From positions 408,501 through 472,500 of the forward strand of contig NC_022571.1 of NCBI RefSeq assembly GCF_000473995.1: a stretch of 64,000 nt of DNA. Reading direction: 5' to 3'. Source of the DNA: Clostridium saccharobutylicum DSM 13864. Its GTDB lineage: Bacteria; Bacillota; Clostridia; Clostridiales; Clostridiaceae. The notes beneath the pieces are model-generated. The model was not told the DNA's origin, searched no databases, and saw nothing but the letters and a program-made list of their open reading frames with translations. Shown here one piece after another: positions 28,450-36,829 of the stretch (positions are counted from its first letter, which is position 1; the number at the start of each line of letters is the position of its first letter). The translations under genes were made by a program, and so were the position numbers.

Positions 28450-29052
28450 CGAATTTGGACAAGAATATATTTGAAATTGTAAACATGCTTGGAGTATGGT
28501 TCTATATATTTTTATTTATAATGATTTTTTTAGAAACAGGATTTTTTATGGCCTTGATTCTTCCTGAAGAATCTTTACTATTTGTATTAGGAAGTTTATC
28601 TTCAGCCGGAATAACTAACATTTTTACTGTAACGTTTGCTATTGTCTTTGCCTCGATTATAGGTGATTCCGTAAGCTATCTAATTCGGACTTAAAGTTGG
28701 AAATAGAATTTTAAATTGTGAAAAAGAGTGTATTTTAAGTAAAAAGTATATAATAAAATCTCAAGGATTTTACAATAAAAATGGAAATAAAGCAGTTATA
28801 CTTTCTAGACTTATACCTTTAGTTCGGACATTTGTTCCGTTGGTTGCAGGAATGGCAAGAATGGAATACTCTAAATTTATAGTACTAGATATAATTGGAT
28901 CTGTACCATGGATACTAGTATATGTTGGTGGTGGATATTTTTTTGGTAATATTCCAATAGTTAAAGATAATTTTAGTTTAGTGTTAATAGGTGTAGTTTT
29001 ACTTTCTATTTTACCAGTTTTAATACCACATATGAAAAAAAAGACTAAATAG
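28416..29052 (+). pseudogene. DedA-family membrane protein, broken by one frameshift
   Basis: The first part (28416-28694) gives a DedA N-terminus ending FASIIGDSVSYLI, then runs into a stop. Omitting one base near 28686 (ATTCGG to ATTGG) restores SYLIGLKVGNRIL and a continuous frame through SRLIPLVRTFVPLVAGMARMEYSKFIVLDIIGSVPWILVYVGGGYFFG to the stop at 29052, giving about 211 residues, normal for DedA. DedA/VTT proteins move phospholipid head groups or undecaprenyl phosphate across the membrane, which fits the lysyltransferase-like gene it overlaps. A sequencing error is possible. Confidence 0.88.
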
Positions 29053-29277
29053 TAGAGACACCAGCGAACATGGTATTACTGTAAAGTGAAATAAATTATT
29101 TGTAAATAGATTAAATTGAATCGAATCTTTAAGTTTACTTTTTAAAATGATAGTATTTAAAACAGTTTTAGTAAACTTAGCAATATCCATATTAAGCAAG
29201 TGTGTGTGAATTTATTCTATGCTCATACTAGTTTTTAAATGTATTACGCCTGAACCACATTACAACTTTACACAAAA

Positions 29278-29315
29278 AGAGGAACCACAAAGCAAAAATG
29301 TGGTTCTTCTTTTTA
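29278..29315 (+). terminator. Terminator after the dedA locus
   Basis: Stem GGAACCACA/TGTGGTTCT then CTTTTT. Bases 29053-29277 and 29316-29514 contain no recognisable gene. Confidence 0.8.
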
Positions 29316-29514
29316 ATTTTGTTCAAGCATTGATTCAAGCTTGTTTAAAATATAGTTCTTTTTACACTTTTATATTTTGAAATAACATGAAAGTATTAGT
29401 TTAACATATGTTACAAGTTTGATTTAGATTTATCAAAAATAATTATACTATAGGCACATTTTTTTATATAAATTAATATTTATATTAGAGAAGTATTTTT
29501 ATTTTGGAGGAAAT

Positions 29515-30456
29515 ATGCAAGACAAGAATCCCAAAAGTCTTTTTGGAATAGACATAAATGAGTATAGTCAAAATGTCCAATTTAATGTATTAGCAACAAC
29601 AATAGATTTTTTATATTTAAGATCTTCAGGATCTGCAACCGGTAGGTTTAGAGTTGATAGAAGGTTTTTGGAGTATGCAAGGACTAGTAGAAGTTTTGGA
29701 ATACCAGTAGGTGCATATCATTTTGGATTACCATCATATGATTTGACAGATGCGGATAGACAATGTGATGACTTTATAAGCATACTTCAACAGGGGTTTG
29801 GTAATAAAGACTATGGTGATTTATTTCCAGTGCTAGATATTGAAGCACCTACAGATCGATCTATTTCTACAAATACATTAATCAATTGGATTGATAGATT
29901 TAGAAAAAGATTTGAATCAAAAACTAGACGTAGGCTCATGCTTTATACAGGAGTAAATTTCATAGAACTGTATAATAATTTCTTTATACCTGGACGTGGA
30001 TATCCTTTGAAAAATATGCCATTATGGATTGCAATGTATACAAAAATACCTGTTAATCCAGATTTTCCACCTAATGCAGGAGGATGGACTAGGTGGAGAG
30101 TATGGCAGTATGCAGAAGATCAAGTTGTACAAGGCGTTGGAAATCCTCTTGATGCTAACTGGGGACCAGATAATATTGATTTATTAACTCAACCAGATGT
30201 TGTTAAGGGGTTACAAGCAAGATTTGAAGGTAGAAACATAAAAGTTTCATGGAATAGAAATAGTGATATAGATTTATTAGGTTATAATCTATTTGCGAAT
30301 GGGGAATGGGTTGGTACAGTGGATGAAAAAGCCACAACATATACAATACCTTCTAGCAAAATAAAAGTTTATAAAAACTTACCTGTAGTAGTTTCAATTG
30401 AGGCTTTTGATTATGATGGAGAAACATCAAAAATACGTTCAAAAGTAAATGTGTAA
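29515..30456 (+). CDS. GH25 muramidase with C-terminal fibronectin-like domain
   Basis: 313 residues. The GH25 fold starts SLFGIDINEYSQNVQF (catalytic region Asp) and continues DFLYLRSSGSATGRF, GIPVGAYHFG, FPVLDIEAP (catalytic Asp-x-Glu), LMLYTGVNF, PLWIAMYTK, WRVWQYAEDQVVQGV and DANWGPDNIDLL. Residues ~225-313 look like a fibronectin type III repeat (FEGRNIKVSWNRNSDIDLLGYNLFANG). GGAGG precedes ATG 29515. There is no signal peptide, so release by lysis or holin-like export is implied. It cuts the glycan chain of peptidoglycan; a phage origin is plausible. Confidence 0.9.
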   Translation: MQDKNPKSLFGIDINEYSQNVQFNVLATTIDFLYLRSSGSATGRFRVDRRFLEYARTSRSFGIPVGAYHFGLPSYDLTDADRQCDDFISILQQGFGNKDYGDLFPVLDIEAPTDRSISTNTLINWIDRFRKRFESKTRRRLMLYTGVNFIELYNNFFIPGRGYPLKNMPLWIAMYTKIPVNPDFPPNAGGWTRWRVWQYAEDQVVQGVGNPLDANWGPDNIDLLTQPDVVKGLQARFEGRNIKVSWNRNSDIDLLGYNLFANGEWVGTVDEKATTYTIPSSKIKVYKNLPVVVSIEAFDYDGETSKIRSKVNV

Positions 30457-30532
30457 AGTGAAATTTATATCATATTTTCAACTTTAACAATAATATGCTT
30501 GACTTGTGCATTAATTTTCAAATAAAGAAAAA

Positions 30533-30585
30533 GGATAGCAAATTAATAAATATATAACTTATATAATTAATTTGTTATCTTTTTA
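30533..30585. terminator. Terminator between GH25 and terC genes
   Basis: Stem GATAGCAAATTAAT/ATTAATTTGTTATC with one G-T pair, followed by TTTTT. Confidence 0.8.
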
Positions 30586-30657
30586 TATATAAAAGTGTAG
30601 GAATTCATCACTAATAGTATTAGAAGAAAACATAAAAGTATACTATTATTGAATAAT

Positions 30658-31482
30658 TTACTTTTTGATTTTTCTACTAATTATTATAGAGGTTATTACA
30701 CTTATTACAAGGATTAGTATAATAATAGAAATGGAAAGTCCTATGGATATATGATATTTAAAAGAAATTCCAAGCTTGATACCAGTAAAAATAAGTATTA
30801 CACCTACTCCATATTTAACATATTCAAAAGTATTGTGGAGTTTTTCTAAAAGAAAATATAAATTTCTAAGGCCTAATATTGCAAAAATATTTGATGTGTA
30901 TACAATGAAAGCATTAGTTGTTATCGCAAATATAGCAGGTATTGAATCTATTGCAAAAAGTAAATCTGACCCTTCAATTAAAAATAATAAGGCAAATAAT
31001 GGTGTTGCATGAAGAACATTGTTTATTCTTATAAAAAACTTTTCGTCATGAAGTTCTTTAGTTACAGGTATCATTTTTTTTAGAAGTCTAATTAATTTAC
31101 TGTTTTCAAATGATACATCATCTTCTTTGTTAATCATCATTTTCACACCGCTTATAATAAGAAGTATACCAAATATATATAGAATCCATTTAAATGCATT
31201 TATAATTGCAATTCCTAATATAACAAATATAAATCTTAGAATAATAGCACCAAAAATTCCATAAGTTAAAACTCTTTTTTGATGTTTAGCAGTAATTCCA
31301 AAGCTAGAGAAAATTAATAAAAAGAGAAAAAGATTATCGACACTAAGACTTAGTTCAATAATATATCCTCCGAGAAATTCTAAAGCTCTTTCAGAACCCA
31401 TGTAATACCATATAGCCAAATTAAATATAGTAGCTATAAATGTAATTAATAAAAACTTGAATAAATGTTTTCTAGTAGACAT
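30658..31482 (-). CDS. TerC/Alx-family integral membrane protein
   Basis: 274 residues with seven to nine membrane helices. TerC signatures are GGYIIELSLSVDNLFLFLLIF, the KHQKRVLTYGIFGAIILR loop, LFLIEGSDLLFAIDSIPAIFAIT, and NIFAILGLRNLYFLL. TerC/Alx proteins export or buffer Mn2+ and assist membrane-protein metalation. It is transcribed away from the manganese riboswitch and htpX, so the two may form a metal-linked pair although the riboswitch does not lie on this strand. GAGGGAG precedes ATG 31482. Confidence 0.88.
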   Translation of the reverse strand: MSTRKHLFKFLLITFIATIFNLAIWYYMGSERALEFLGGYIIELSLSVDNLFLFLLIFSSFGITAKHQKRVLTYGIFGAIILRFIFVILGIAIINAFKWILYIFGILLIISGVKMMINKEDDVSFENSKLIRLLKKMIPVTKELHDEKFFIRINNVLHATPLFALLFLIEGSDLLFAIDSIPAIFAITTNAFIVYTSNIFAILGLRNLYFLLEKLHNTFEYVKYGVGVILIFTGIKLGISFKYHISIGLSISIIILILVISVITSIIISRKIKK

Positions 31483-31879
31483 TTCTATAACTCCCTCCAG
31501 ATAAATTTGTATTTAAGCTGTATATATTGTTTGAATATATTCGAAGTTTCATACAAAAACAATATAAATTTTGATTTTTTGTATATGAATTATAATAACT
31601 TTAAAAAGCAATTAAAAAATTTAGTTAACTTTATTTGTATAATAAAGTTACAGAAAATTATAAAAGATATTTAATATATATATATTGAAAATTGAAATAT
31701 ACATTAAAAATTAAGCACTATCTCACTAAATCCATGAATAAATCATTTTGCAACATATATAATAAAAAGAACTATGTAAGCAAAAATAAAAATTAGTTAA
31801 AAAATATTTGTTTGAAATAATATAACAAGTCTGTAAGAATAAATCAATCAGAGTTTATCACAATGAAATATTTATAATG

Positions 31880-31908
31880 TTGACAAGTTTTTTATTTAAT
31901 AGTAATAT
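31880..31908 (+). promoter_or_regulatory. Promoter of the riboswitch-htpX transcript
   Basis: TTGACA, a 17-base spacer, TAATAT. The predicted start is ~30 bases before the aptamer. The remainder of the gap 31483-31879 is AT-rich without features. Confidence 0.75.
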
Positions 31909-31947
31909 TATTAATAACAATATTAAAAAGACAGTGATAATCTCATT

Positions 31948-32080
31948 TATAGGGGGAGTAACTGCCTGTTAATTACAACAGGATTCAAAGTCGTCATTAC
32001 GGAGAAATCCCGGCTTTGAAAGCAAAAAATGCTTAGTGAGACTCTATAGTTAGAAAGTGTTCTAACTATAGAGTCTTTTT
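31948..32080 (+). ncRNA. Manganese riboswitch (yybP-ykoY class)
   Basis: P1 is TATAG (31948-31952) with CTATA (32044-32048). It directly encloses GGGGAGTA on the 5' side and GTGAGACT on the 3' side, the family's two invariant blocks. Between them is a three-way arrangement with CAAAGTCGTCATTACGG and CCCGGCTTTG. The 3' strand of P1 is also part of a perfect 16 bp terminator (32040-32055 with 32060-32075, then TTTTT), so metal binding would stabilise P1 and permit read-through. The regulated gene is htpX, 72 bases on. Confidence 0.9.
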
Positions 32081-32151
32081 GTTACATAAATTTCTAATTT
32101 GAGAAAAATTATCAAAATATTTTAGTAATTAAGTAAAAGGAGGAAAACAAA

Positions 32152-33006
32152 ATGCGTGGTCTAGGAAATCAAATTAAAACTTTGCTTTTGATGAGTGTCT
32201 TGACGATATTAGTAGTATTAATAGGCAGAGGTATTGGAGGTCAATCAGGAATGATGATGGCTTTAATATTAGCATTGGTTATGAATGGAGGGAGTTATTG
32301 GTTTAGTGATAAAATTGCTCTTTCTATGGCAGGAGCACAGCCATTATCAAAACACGATAATATTGAAATTTATGCTATGGTGGAAAAACTGACAGCCAAT
32401 GCTGGAATGCCAATGCCGAGACTTTATATGACGCCTTCTACGCAGCCTAATGCTTTTGCAACAGGACGTGATCCTGAGCATTCAGCAGTTGCTGTTACAC
32501 AGGGCTTACTGAATATACTGAATTGTGAAGAACTAGAAGGTGTTATTGCTCATGAACTGGCACATATTAAGAATAGAGATGTACTTATAAGCACTATTGC
32601 AGCTGTAATGGCTGGAGTAATTACAATGATGGCTGATTGGGCACAATGGGCATTAATGTTTGGCTTTGGTAACAACGATGAAGAAGAAGGTCCAGGCTTC
32701 TTAACTTCTTTGCCATTAATCATTTTAGGACCTATTGCAGCCATGTTGGTACAGATGGCAGTATCACGATCTAGAGAATATCTTGCAGATAGTACAGGAG
32801 CAAGAATTGCAGGACATAGCAGAGGTCTGGCAAATGCTTTACTGAAGTTAGATCAGGCTTCAAGAGTGATTCCAATGGACGTAAATCCTGCAGCAAGTCA
32901 TCTTTTTATAGTGAATCCTTTAAATGCTAAGAAATTAATGAACTTATTTAGTACTCATCCATCTATAGAGGATAGAGTTCGTAGACTTCAGGCTTCAAAT
33001 TTGTAG
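32152..33006 (+). CDS. htpX: Membrane zinc protease HtpX
   Basis: 284 residues. Two N-terminal membrane helices (~10-55), then MPMPRLYMTPSTQPNAFATGRDPEHSAVAVTQGLL, the zinc site VIAHELAHIKNRDVLIS (HExxH), two more hydrophobic segments, and SRSREYLADSTGARIAGHSRGLANALLKL with the third ligand Glu. It degrades misfolded membrane proteins. GGAGG precedes ATG 32152. Codon use is somewhat richer in G/C than the surrounding cargo. Control by a Mn riboswitch is clear from the leader. Confidence 0.95.
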   Translation: MRGLGNQIKTLLLMSVLTILVVLIGRGIGGQSGMMMALILALVMNGGSYWFSDKIALSMAGAQPLSKHDNIEIYAMVEKLTANAGMPMPRLYMTPSTQPNAFATGRDPEHSAVAVTQGLLNILNCEELEGVIAHELAHIKNRDVLISTIAAVMAGVITMMADWAQWALMFGFGNNDEEEGPGFLTSLPLIILGPIAAMLVQMAVSRSREYLADSTGARIAGHSRGLANALLKLDQASRVIPMDVNPAASHLFIVNPLNAKKLMNLFSTHPSIEDRVRRLQASNL

Positions 33007-33023
33007 TTTTATTTTAATTTTGA

Positions 33024-33170
33024 GGCACATTCAAAAAAATAAAAATAGGATGAAAGTGGGTATATCAACGATTATTATAGTATTCTTTTATATATGTAAT
33101 TAGAATATATTTTTTAATTAAGTAACTATAATAGATACTTATAATTACTATTTTTATGTGTATATACAGT
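33024..33170. repeat. Possible degraded MITE-like copy
   Basis: It starts GGCACATTCAAAAAAATAA, matching the left end of the family exactly, and ends near ATTTTTATGTGT. The interior is not similar, so only the ends support it. Confidence 0.4.
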
Positions 33171-33187
33171 AATTTTAAATGGCGTAC

Positions 33188-33955
33188 TATTTTTCATGGC
33201 GCTTAATTCATCAACCAAAAAAGAGACAGGTCATCAGCATATAGCTCTAAGCATATAGGAGTTTTCAGACAAGCTTCAACCTCTTATATATTAAGAGTCA
33301 TTATGCATTAGACTAGTTCTTTATTTGGGTACCCGCTGGAGCGCTTAACATGTCTAACTTTATTTCATAAAGTAAAACAAGTTTATAACTTGAGGTGTTT
33401 ATTTCATAAACTACCTCAAGAGGAAGGCAAGTACACTTCTGGAAATAAGGCGTTATTCCGTAAATGATACAAGCCCACAAGGAGCTTGCACACTTCGGAA
33501 AACGTTATTTCCCGAAATGATACATGCCTTCTTTGGGTTAGAGAGAGTTTTGGTAGCAAGATAATAGAATGTATGGATGTAGTTGTAGCAAGTACTGCTT
33601 ATAGAATAGAGATACATGAAGTATAGGAAGTATTATGGCTGAAATAGAGATAATACTAATAGTCTGCAAGGTGTGCGTATTGATGCATACGCATAAGTAG
33701 AAGGACACCTTGGACTTGCTCTCACAAGTGTAGAATAAGTTTTATTGGAAGGTGAGGGCAGGTCCACAATATACAAGCTTATCTGCTAGTCCTTTTGAGT
33801 GATGGCGTTATTTCCGTTCAAGAAATCCAATCATTAAAAATAATAAAATTTATATTACAAGGAAATTATTTTTAATGATGCGATTTCTTTCACTTCAATA
33901 ACACGCATCACTAAAAAGGACAGGCAGAAAAGCTTGTACATTGACGGTGCCCTGT
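33188..33955 (+). ncRNA. Large structured RNA, GOLLD/ROOL-class-like (copy 1)
   Basis: No open frame, but unusually many hairpins for ~770 bases. The 5' module, 33199-33344, is closed by GCGCT/AGCGC and contains the strings CAGGTCAT, GCATTAGACTA and TTTGGGTACCCG. These recur in the opposite-strand copy at 37611-37467 with compensatory changes in the closing stem. Further on are TTGAGGTGTTTAT/ATAAACTACCTCAA, two successive related hairpins each followed by AAATGATACAWGCC, and a long arm closed by ACAAGCTT (33773) and AAGCTTGT (33930). Size, phage-like setting and complexity suggest a giant ornate RNA; the exact class is not proven. Confidence 0.6.
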
Positions 33956-34025
33956 TAAACAAAATTAATTATAAAATGCACAATCTGTAGATTATATAGT
34001 GTATATAAGTAGATGGGAGAAAATT

Positions 34026-34934
34026 ATGCCTAAATATATGCTAAGAAATGAAATAGAAGATATCATAAAAGAGCGAAAATGGAATTTAAACACAAGAATT
34101 GATTATAAACAAAAGTTTAGTGAGAGCGACCAATTAAAAATAATATGCAAGTGTGGGAAACCTCAAACTTTGGGTGTTAAATCCTTAAAGAGTTTTATAT
34201 GCCCCTTTTGTAAGAATAGTTACAAGCCAGATAGTGTCAAAAAGAAAGTTTGTACTTTATGTGAAAAACCACATAATTGCAGAACTCAATTATGTGCGAA
34301 ATGCAATAAACAATCGAAAGATTTAAAGATATCTATAGCCAAATTATTAACGCTGAAAGAGCATTATAGAAGTAATGAGTACAAAGGAAAAGAGTATAAA
34401 AAGTGGGAGTGTGATATACCACCATATATATTACATGCGATGATTAAATATCCAACAAGAGAGTTGCTAACTTTAAGTGGCGATAAATCAAATCCTACAG
34501 TGCATTATATTTGTAAAGCATGTGGCGAAGAACAAATATGTAAGTTTAGAAATTTGCATAAAGGGCATGGGTGCATATCAAGTAAATCTAGTGGAGAAGT
34601 TTTAGTAGAAACTTTCTTAAAGGAACAAAATATTAAATTACTCACTCAATTTAACACTCTAAAATGTTTTAATCCTATAACTAAAAGACAACTACCTTAT
34701 GATATAGAAATTATAGGTGCGAGGATTTTAATTGAAATTCAAGGTGAGCAACACTTACAATTTACTGAATATTTTCATGGAACAATAGAAAATTTTGAAT
34801 ATCAAAAAAGAAAAGATGATTATAAAAAAAGATGGGCAGAAAACAAGGGTTATAAAGTAATATATATTTATTATAATGAATTTACCAATGAAGATTATAA
34901 GAGAAAAATATTAGATGAATTAAAATTAATTTAA
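34026..34934 (+). CDS. Vsr/EDxHD-like endonuclease with zinc-ribbon N-terminus
   Basis: 302 residues from ATG 34026 (GGGAGA upstream). The N-terminal half has several Cys pairs (ICKCGKPQ, ICPFCKN, CTLCEKP, CAKCNK, CKACGEE) that would bind zinc and DNA. The C-terminal ~110 residues match the Vsr-like homing nuclease pattern: SSGEVLVETFLKEQNI, LPYDIEIIGARILIEIQGEQHLQF, KRKDDYKKRWAENKGYKVIYIYY. Such enzymes make nicks or breaks and often travel as free-standing homing endonucleases. It lies 70 bases after structured RNA copy 1, on the same strand, so may be co-transcribed with it. Confidence 0.75.
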   Translation: MPKYMLRNEIEDIIKERKWNLNTRIDYKQKFSESDQLKIICKCGKPQTLGVKSLKSFICPFCKNSYKPDSVKKKVCTLCEKPHNCRTQLCAKCNKQSKDLKISIAKLLTLKEHYRSNEYKGKEYKKWECDIPPYILHAMIKYPTRELLTLSGDKSNPTVHYICKACGEEQICKFRNLHKGHGCISSKSSGEVLVETFLKEQNIKLLTQFNTLKCFNPITKRQLPYDIEIIGARILIEIQGEQHLQFTEYFHGTIENFEYQKRKDDYKKRWAENKGYKVIYIYYNEFTNEDYKRKILDELKLI

Positions 34935-35069
34935 TTCTCAATTCTACTATTAAGTGTATATAAAGTAAATTATAATTTGTCATATTACTGACATAATAAA
35001 GGGATAATATATATTTATAAAGTAGTTGAAATATTATTTATCCCCTTAAATAATTATTAACCCGTATTT

Positions 35070-35107
35070 AGAATGATTTACTACACCCTAGTAGATCATT
35101 CTTTTTT
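35070..35107 (+). terminator. Terminator downstream of the nuclease gene
   Basis: AGAATGATTTACTA and TAGTAGATCATTCT pair around CACCC, followed by TTTTTTATTT. Confidence 0.8.
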
Positions 35108-35255
35108 ATTTTTAGAAAATACTATATTTAAGGTAGGGGTAATACCAATAATGAAATTTTACACAAGCTCTATTAATAAATAATTACAAGATATAGTATT
35201 AGTGAAATAAGTAGATACCTAATGTTGTATTTAATATATAGAGCTTATCTAAAAG

Positions 35256-35377
35256 AATGTTTTTGGGGAGAGCAATTATACCAATAGAAAATAAATATTG
35301 TAAAGGGGGTCACACGTTCACCCCTTTACAATATTTATTTTCTATGGAGCTTAAGTATTTGCCCCAAAAACAACATT
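35256..35377. repeat. Nested long inverted repeat
   Basis: The inner arms 35284-35308 and 35321-35345 are 25 bp perfect complements around a 12-base loop. Outer arms (AATGTTTTTGGGG near 35256 and CCCCAAAAACAACATT near 35362) add a second stem. It could be a structured RNA, a small mobile element or a protein-binding cruciform. It occupies the otherwise empty gap 34935-35536. Confidence 0.65.
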
Positions 35378-35536
35378 GGCTTGTCTTATGATTTTATTAG
35401 TTGAATTTGTAGGTTTTCAATGCTTTAAGTTTTGGCTTTGGTTTAGACTAATATAAGAGTTTAGTGTTATTAATTTTTCTCTTATTAATGTAATTAAGTA
35501 TTTAAAGTAATCCAGAAGAGGTGGATCTCTTCTGGA

Positions 35537-35713
35537 TTATTTCAGTTTAAGTTCAAGTTGTTTTGGTTTGCTGGCAAGAAAATATTTGTATTTCTCTTTA
35601 TAATAAAGGATTACTTTTCTTCTTGCTTCATATGGCAATGTATTTAAAAGGTAATCATATTGTGCTTTTGATGTAAATCCTTCTTCTTTTTTTAGCCAGG
35701 TTGTAAATGTCAT
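35537..35713 (-). CDS. Small protein, tandem paralogue 1
   Basis: 58 residues from the ATG at 35713 (AAAGGA upstream, same layout as its neighbour). The sequence TFTTWLKKEEGFTSKAQYDYLLNTLPYEARRKVILYYKEKYKYFLAS aligns with the next gene over most of its length (pattern FTxW/Y..xxEGFxS...Y...L..YxEKYxxwxxyL). It is probably a small helical DNA- or protein-binding module. Family not recognised. A hairpin, AATCCAGAAGAG/CTCTTCTGGATT, at 35509-35538 sits on the stop codon and may be its terminator. Confidence 0.6.
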   Translation of the reverse strand: MTFTTWLKKEEGFTSKAQYDYLLNTLPYEARRKVILYYKEKYKYFLASKPKQLELKLK

Positions 35714-35766
35714 TGTAACTAATCCTTTCATATATGTTTTCATTATTGAGACAGAGGAAAAGTCCT

Positions 35767-35949
35767 CTAATCCCATTCAGTTTGTAGGTATTTTTGCCAA
35801 TGTTCATATTTTTCGTGGTAAAATAAATCAGTTTTTTGTGCATTTTCTTTAGATTTTTCTGATATAATTTCTAGCCATTTCTTATAGTGAGTTAATGAAT
35901 TAAATCCTTCCTTAACTGTAATATATTTAGTAAATGAAAAGTGTCTCAT
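35767..35949 (-). CDS. Small protein, tandem paralogue 2
   Basis: 60 residues from the ATG at 35949 (AAAGGA upstream; an in-frame extension to 36027 lacks a good site). FSFTKYITVKEGFNSLTHYKKWLEIISEKSKENAQKTDLFYHEKYEHWQKYLQ shares the EGFxS and YHEKYxxWxxYL pattern with the neighbour, pointing to a tandem duplication. Function unknown. It is transcribed away from the small ribbon-helix-helix gene at 36111, with paired TTGTACAA boxes between them. Confidence 0.6.
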   Translation of the reverse strand: MRHFSFTKYITVKEGFNSLTHYKKWLEIISEKSKENAQKTDLFYHEKYEHWQKYLQTEWD

Positions 35950-36019
35950 ATATGTAAAATCCTTTCTTACTTTGATATTATAATTATTGCCAATTATGCG
36001 AACAAATATTCTATATCGC

Positions 36020-36051
36020 TTGTACAAATTTGAAAAAAATTTTGTACAAAA
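36020..36051. promoter_or_regulatory. Operator-like paired TTGTACAA boxes
   Basis: TTGTACAAATT and AATTTTGTACAAA form an inverted pair in the divergent promoter region between 35949 (-) and 36111 (+). The RHH protein encoded next door is a natural candidate to bind here (inference). Confidence 0.5.
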
Positions 36052-36110
36052 AGTGTATAAGAAAATTAATTGATGGATAGAATATTTTACTAGGAAGGAG
36101 TGGAAAATTT

Positions 36111-36275
36111 ATGGAGGAAAAGAAGAAAATAAAAATTAAAAAACCAGCAACTAAGCAAGTTCATTTAGAATGTGATATGGTATTATACAATAAGTTTGAA
36201 GAGTATTGTTATAGAAACGGAAAAGATGTAAGCAAAACAATAAGGGCATTTATGAAAATGTGTATAGGAGAATAA
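36111..36275 (+). CDS. Short ribbon-helix-helix-like protein
   Basis: 54 residues. A basic start (EEKKKIKIKKPATKQVHLECD) is followed by MVLYNKFEEYCYRNGKDVSKTIRAFMKMCIG, the strand-helix-helix arrangement of CopG/Arc-type proteins. A strong AAGGAGTGG precedes ATG 36111. Likely an autoregulator of the flanking divergent region or a copy-control/partition remnant. Confidence 0.65.
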   Translation: MEEKKKIKIKKPATKQVHLECDMVLYNKFEEYCYRNGKDVSKTIRAFMKMCIGE

Positions 36276-36385
36276 AATGTTTAATTTAAGGTACCTAATA
36301 AAGGTACTTTTTTGTACAGAAAAATGTATTAAATTTCTATAAATGGGCAGACTATGAATAGGGGAGGAAATAGTAAAAAGAAAGT

Positions 36386-36787
36386 GTGGTTTTAAAAGTG
36401 GATAAGAGAAAATATGAGTCAAAAACATTAATTGCAGAGTACAAATATTTGAGTGAGCTTGAAGAGTTTAGGTTTTCTGAAAAGGCTTATAGATTAAAGG
36501 ACGGTTCAATAATTATTGAGTTTGATGGTGCCAGTTTAAGTCTTTATGGATTAAAATTAAGTTTCAAAGAAAGTATAGGAAGAAAAGGGCTTTATAGTAT
36601 TGATGATAAGGATTATAAGTTTTGGAAACTACTTAGAAGTGATATTGATAATAGTTATTTTGTTGATTGGGAGCAGGAACGTAATGATCAATATGAAGAA
36701 ACATGGCAAGAGCAATATAATAATATGATAAGTATGCAGCATCAAAATATACTAGAAAAAATATCAGGTGATGAGTTGCCATTTTGA
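36386..36787 (+). CDS. Hypothetical protein with SSB-like acidic C-terminal tip
   Basis: 133 residues from GTG 36386; a GTG at 36398 is an alternative start and the ribosome site is weak. The N-terminal ~85 residues alternate strand-like segments (SIIIEFDGASLSLYGLKLSFKESIG) ending with an aspartate/tyrosine-rich part, DSYFVDWEQERNDQYEETWQEQYNN. The C-terminus is ISGDELPF, like the DDDIPF tip by which SSB recruits repair proteins. This hints at a DNA-metabolism role or at mimicry of SSB; no family was recognised. Confidence 0.55.
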   Translation: MVLKVDKRKYESKTLIAEYKYLSELEEFRFSEKAYRLKDGSIIIEFDGASLSLYGLKLSFKESIGRKGLYSIDDKDYKFWKLLRSDIDNSYFVDWEQERNDQYEETWQEQYNNMISMQHQNILEKISGDELPF

Positions 36788-36829
36788 GTACATAGGGGGA
36801 AAGAAATTTCCTCCACAAATAAATAGTAC

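Noticed and set aside
36183..36428. 81-codon minus-strand ORF
   Set aside because: Antisense to the RHH gene and the start of the next gene; no start signal.
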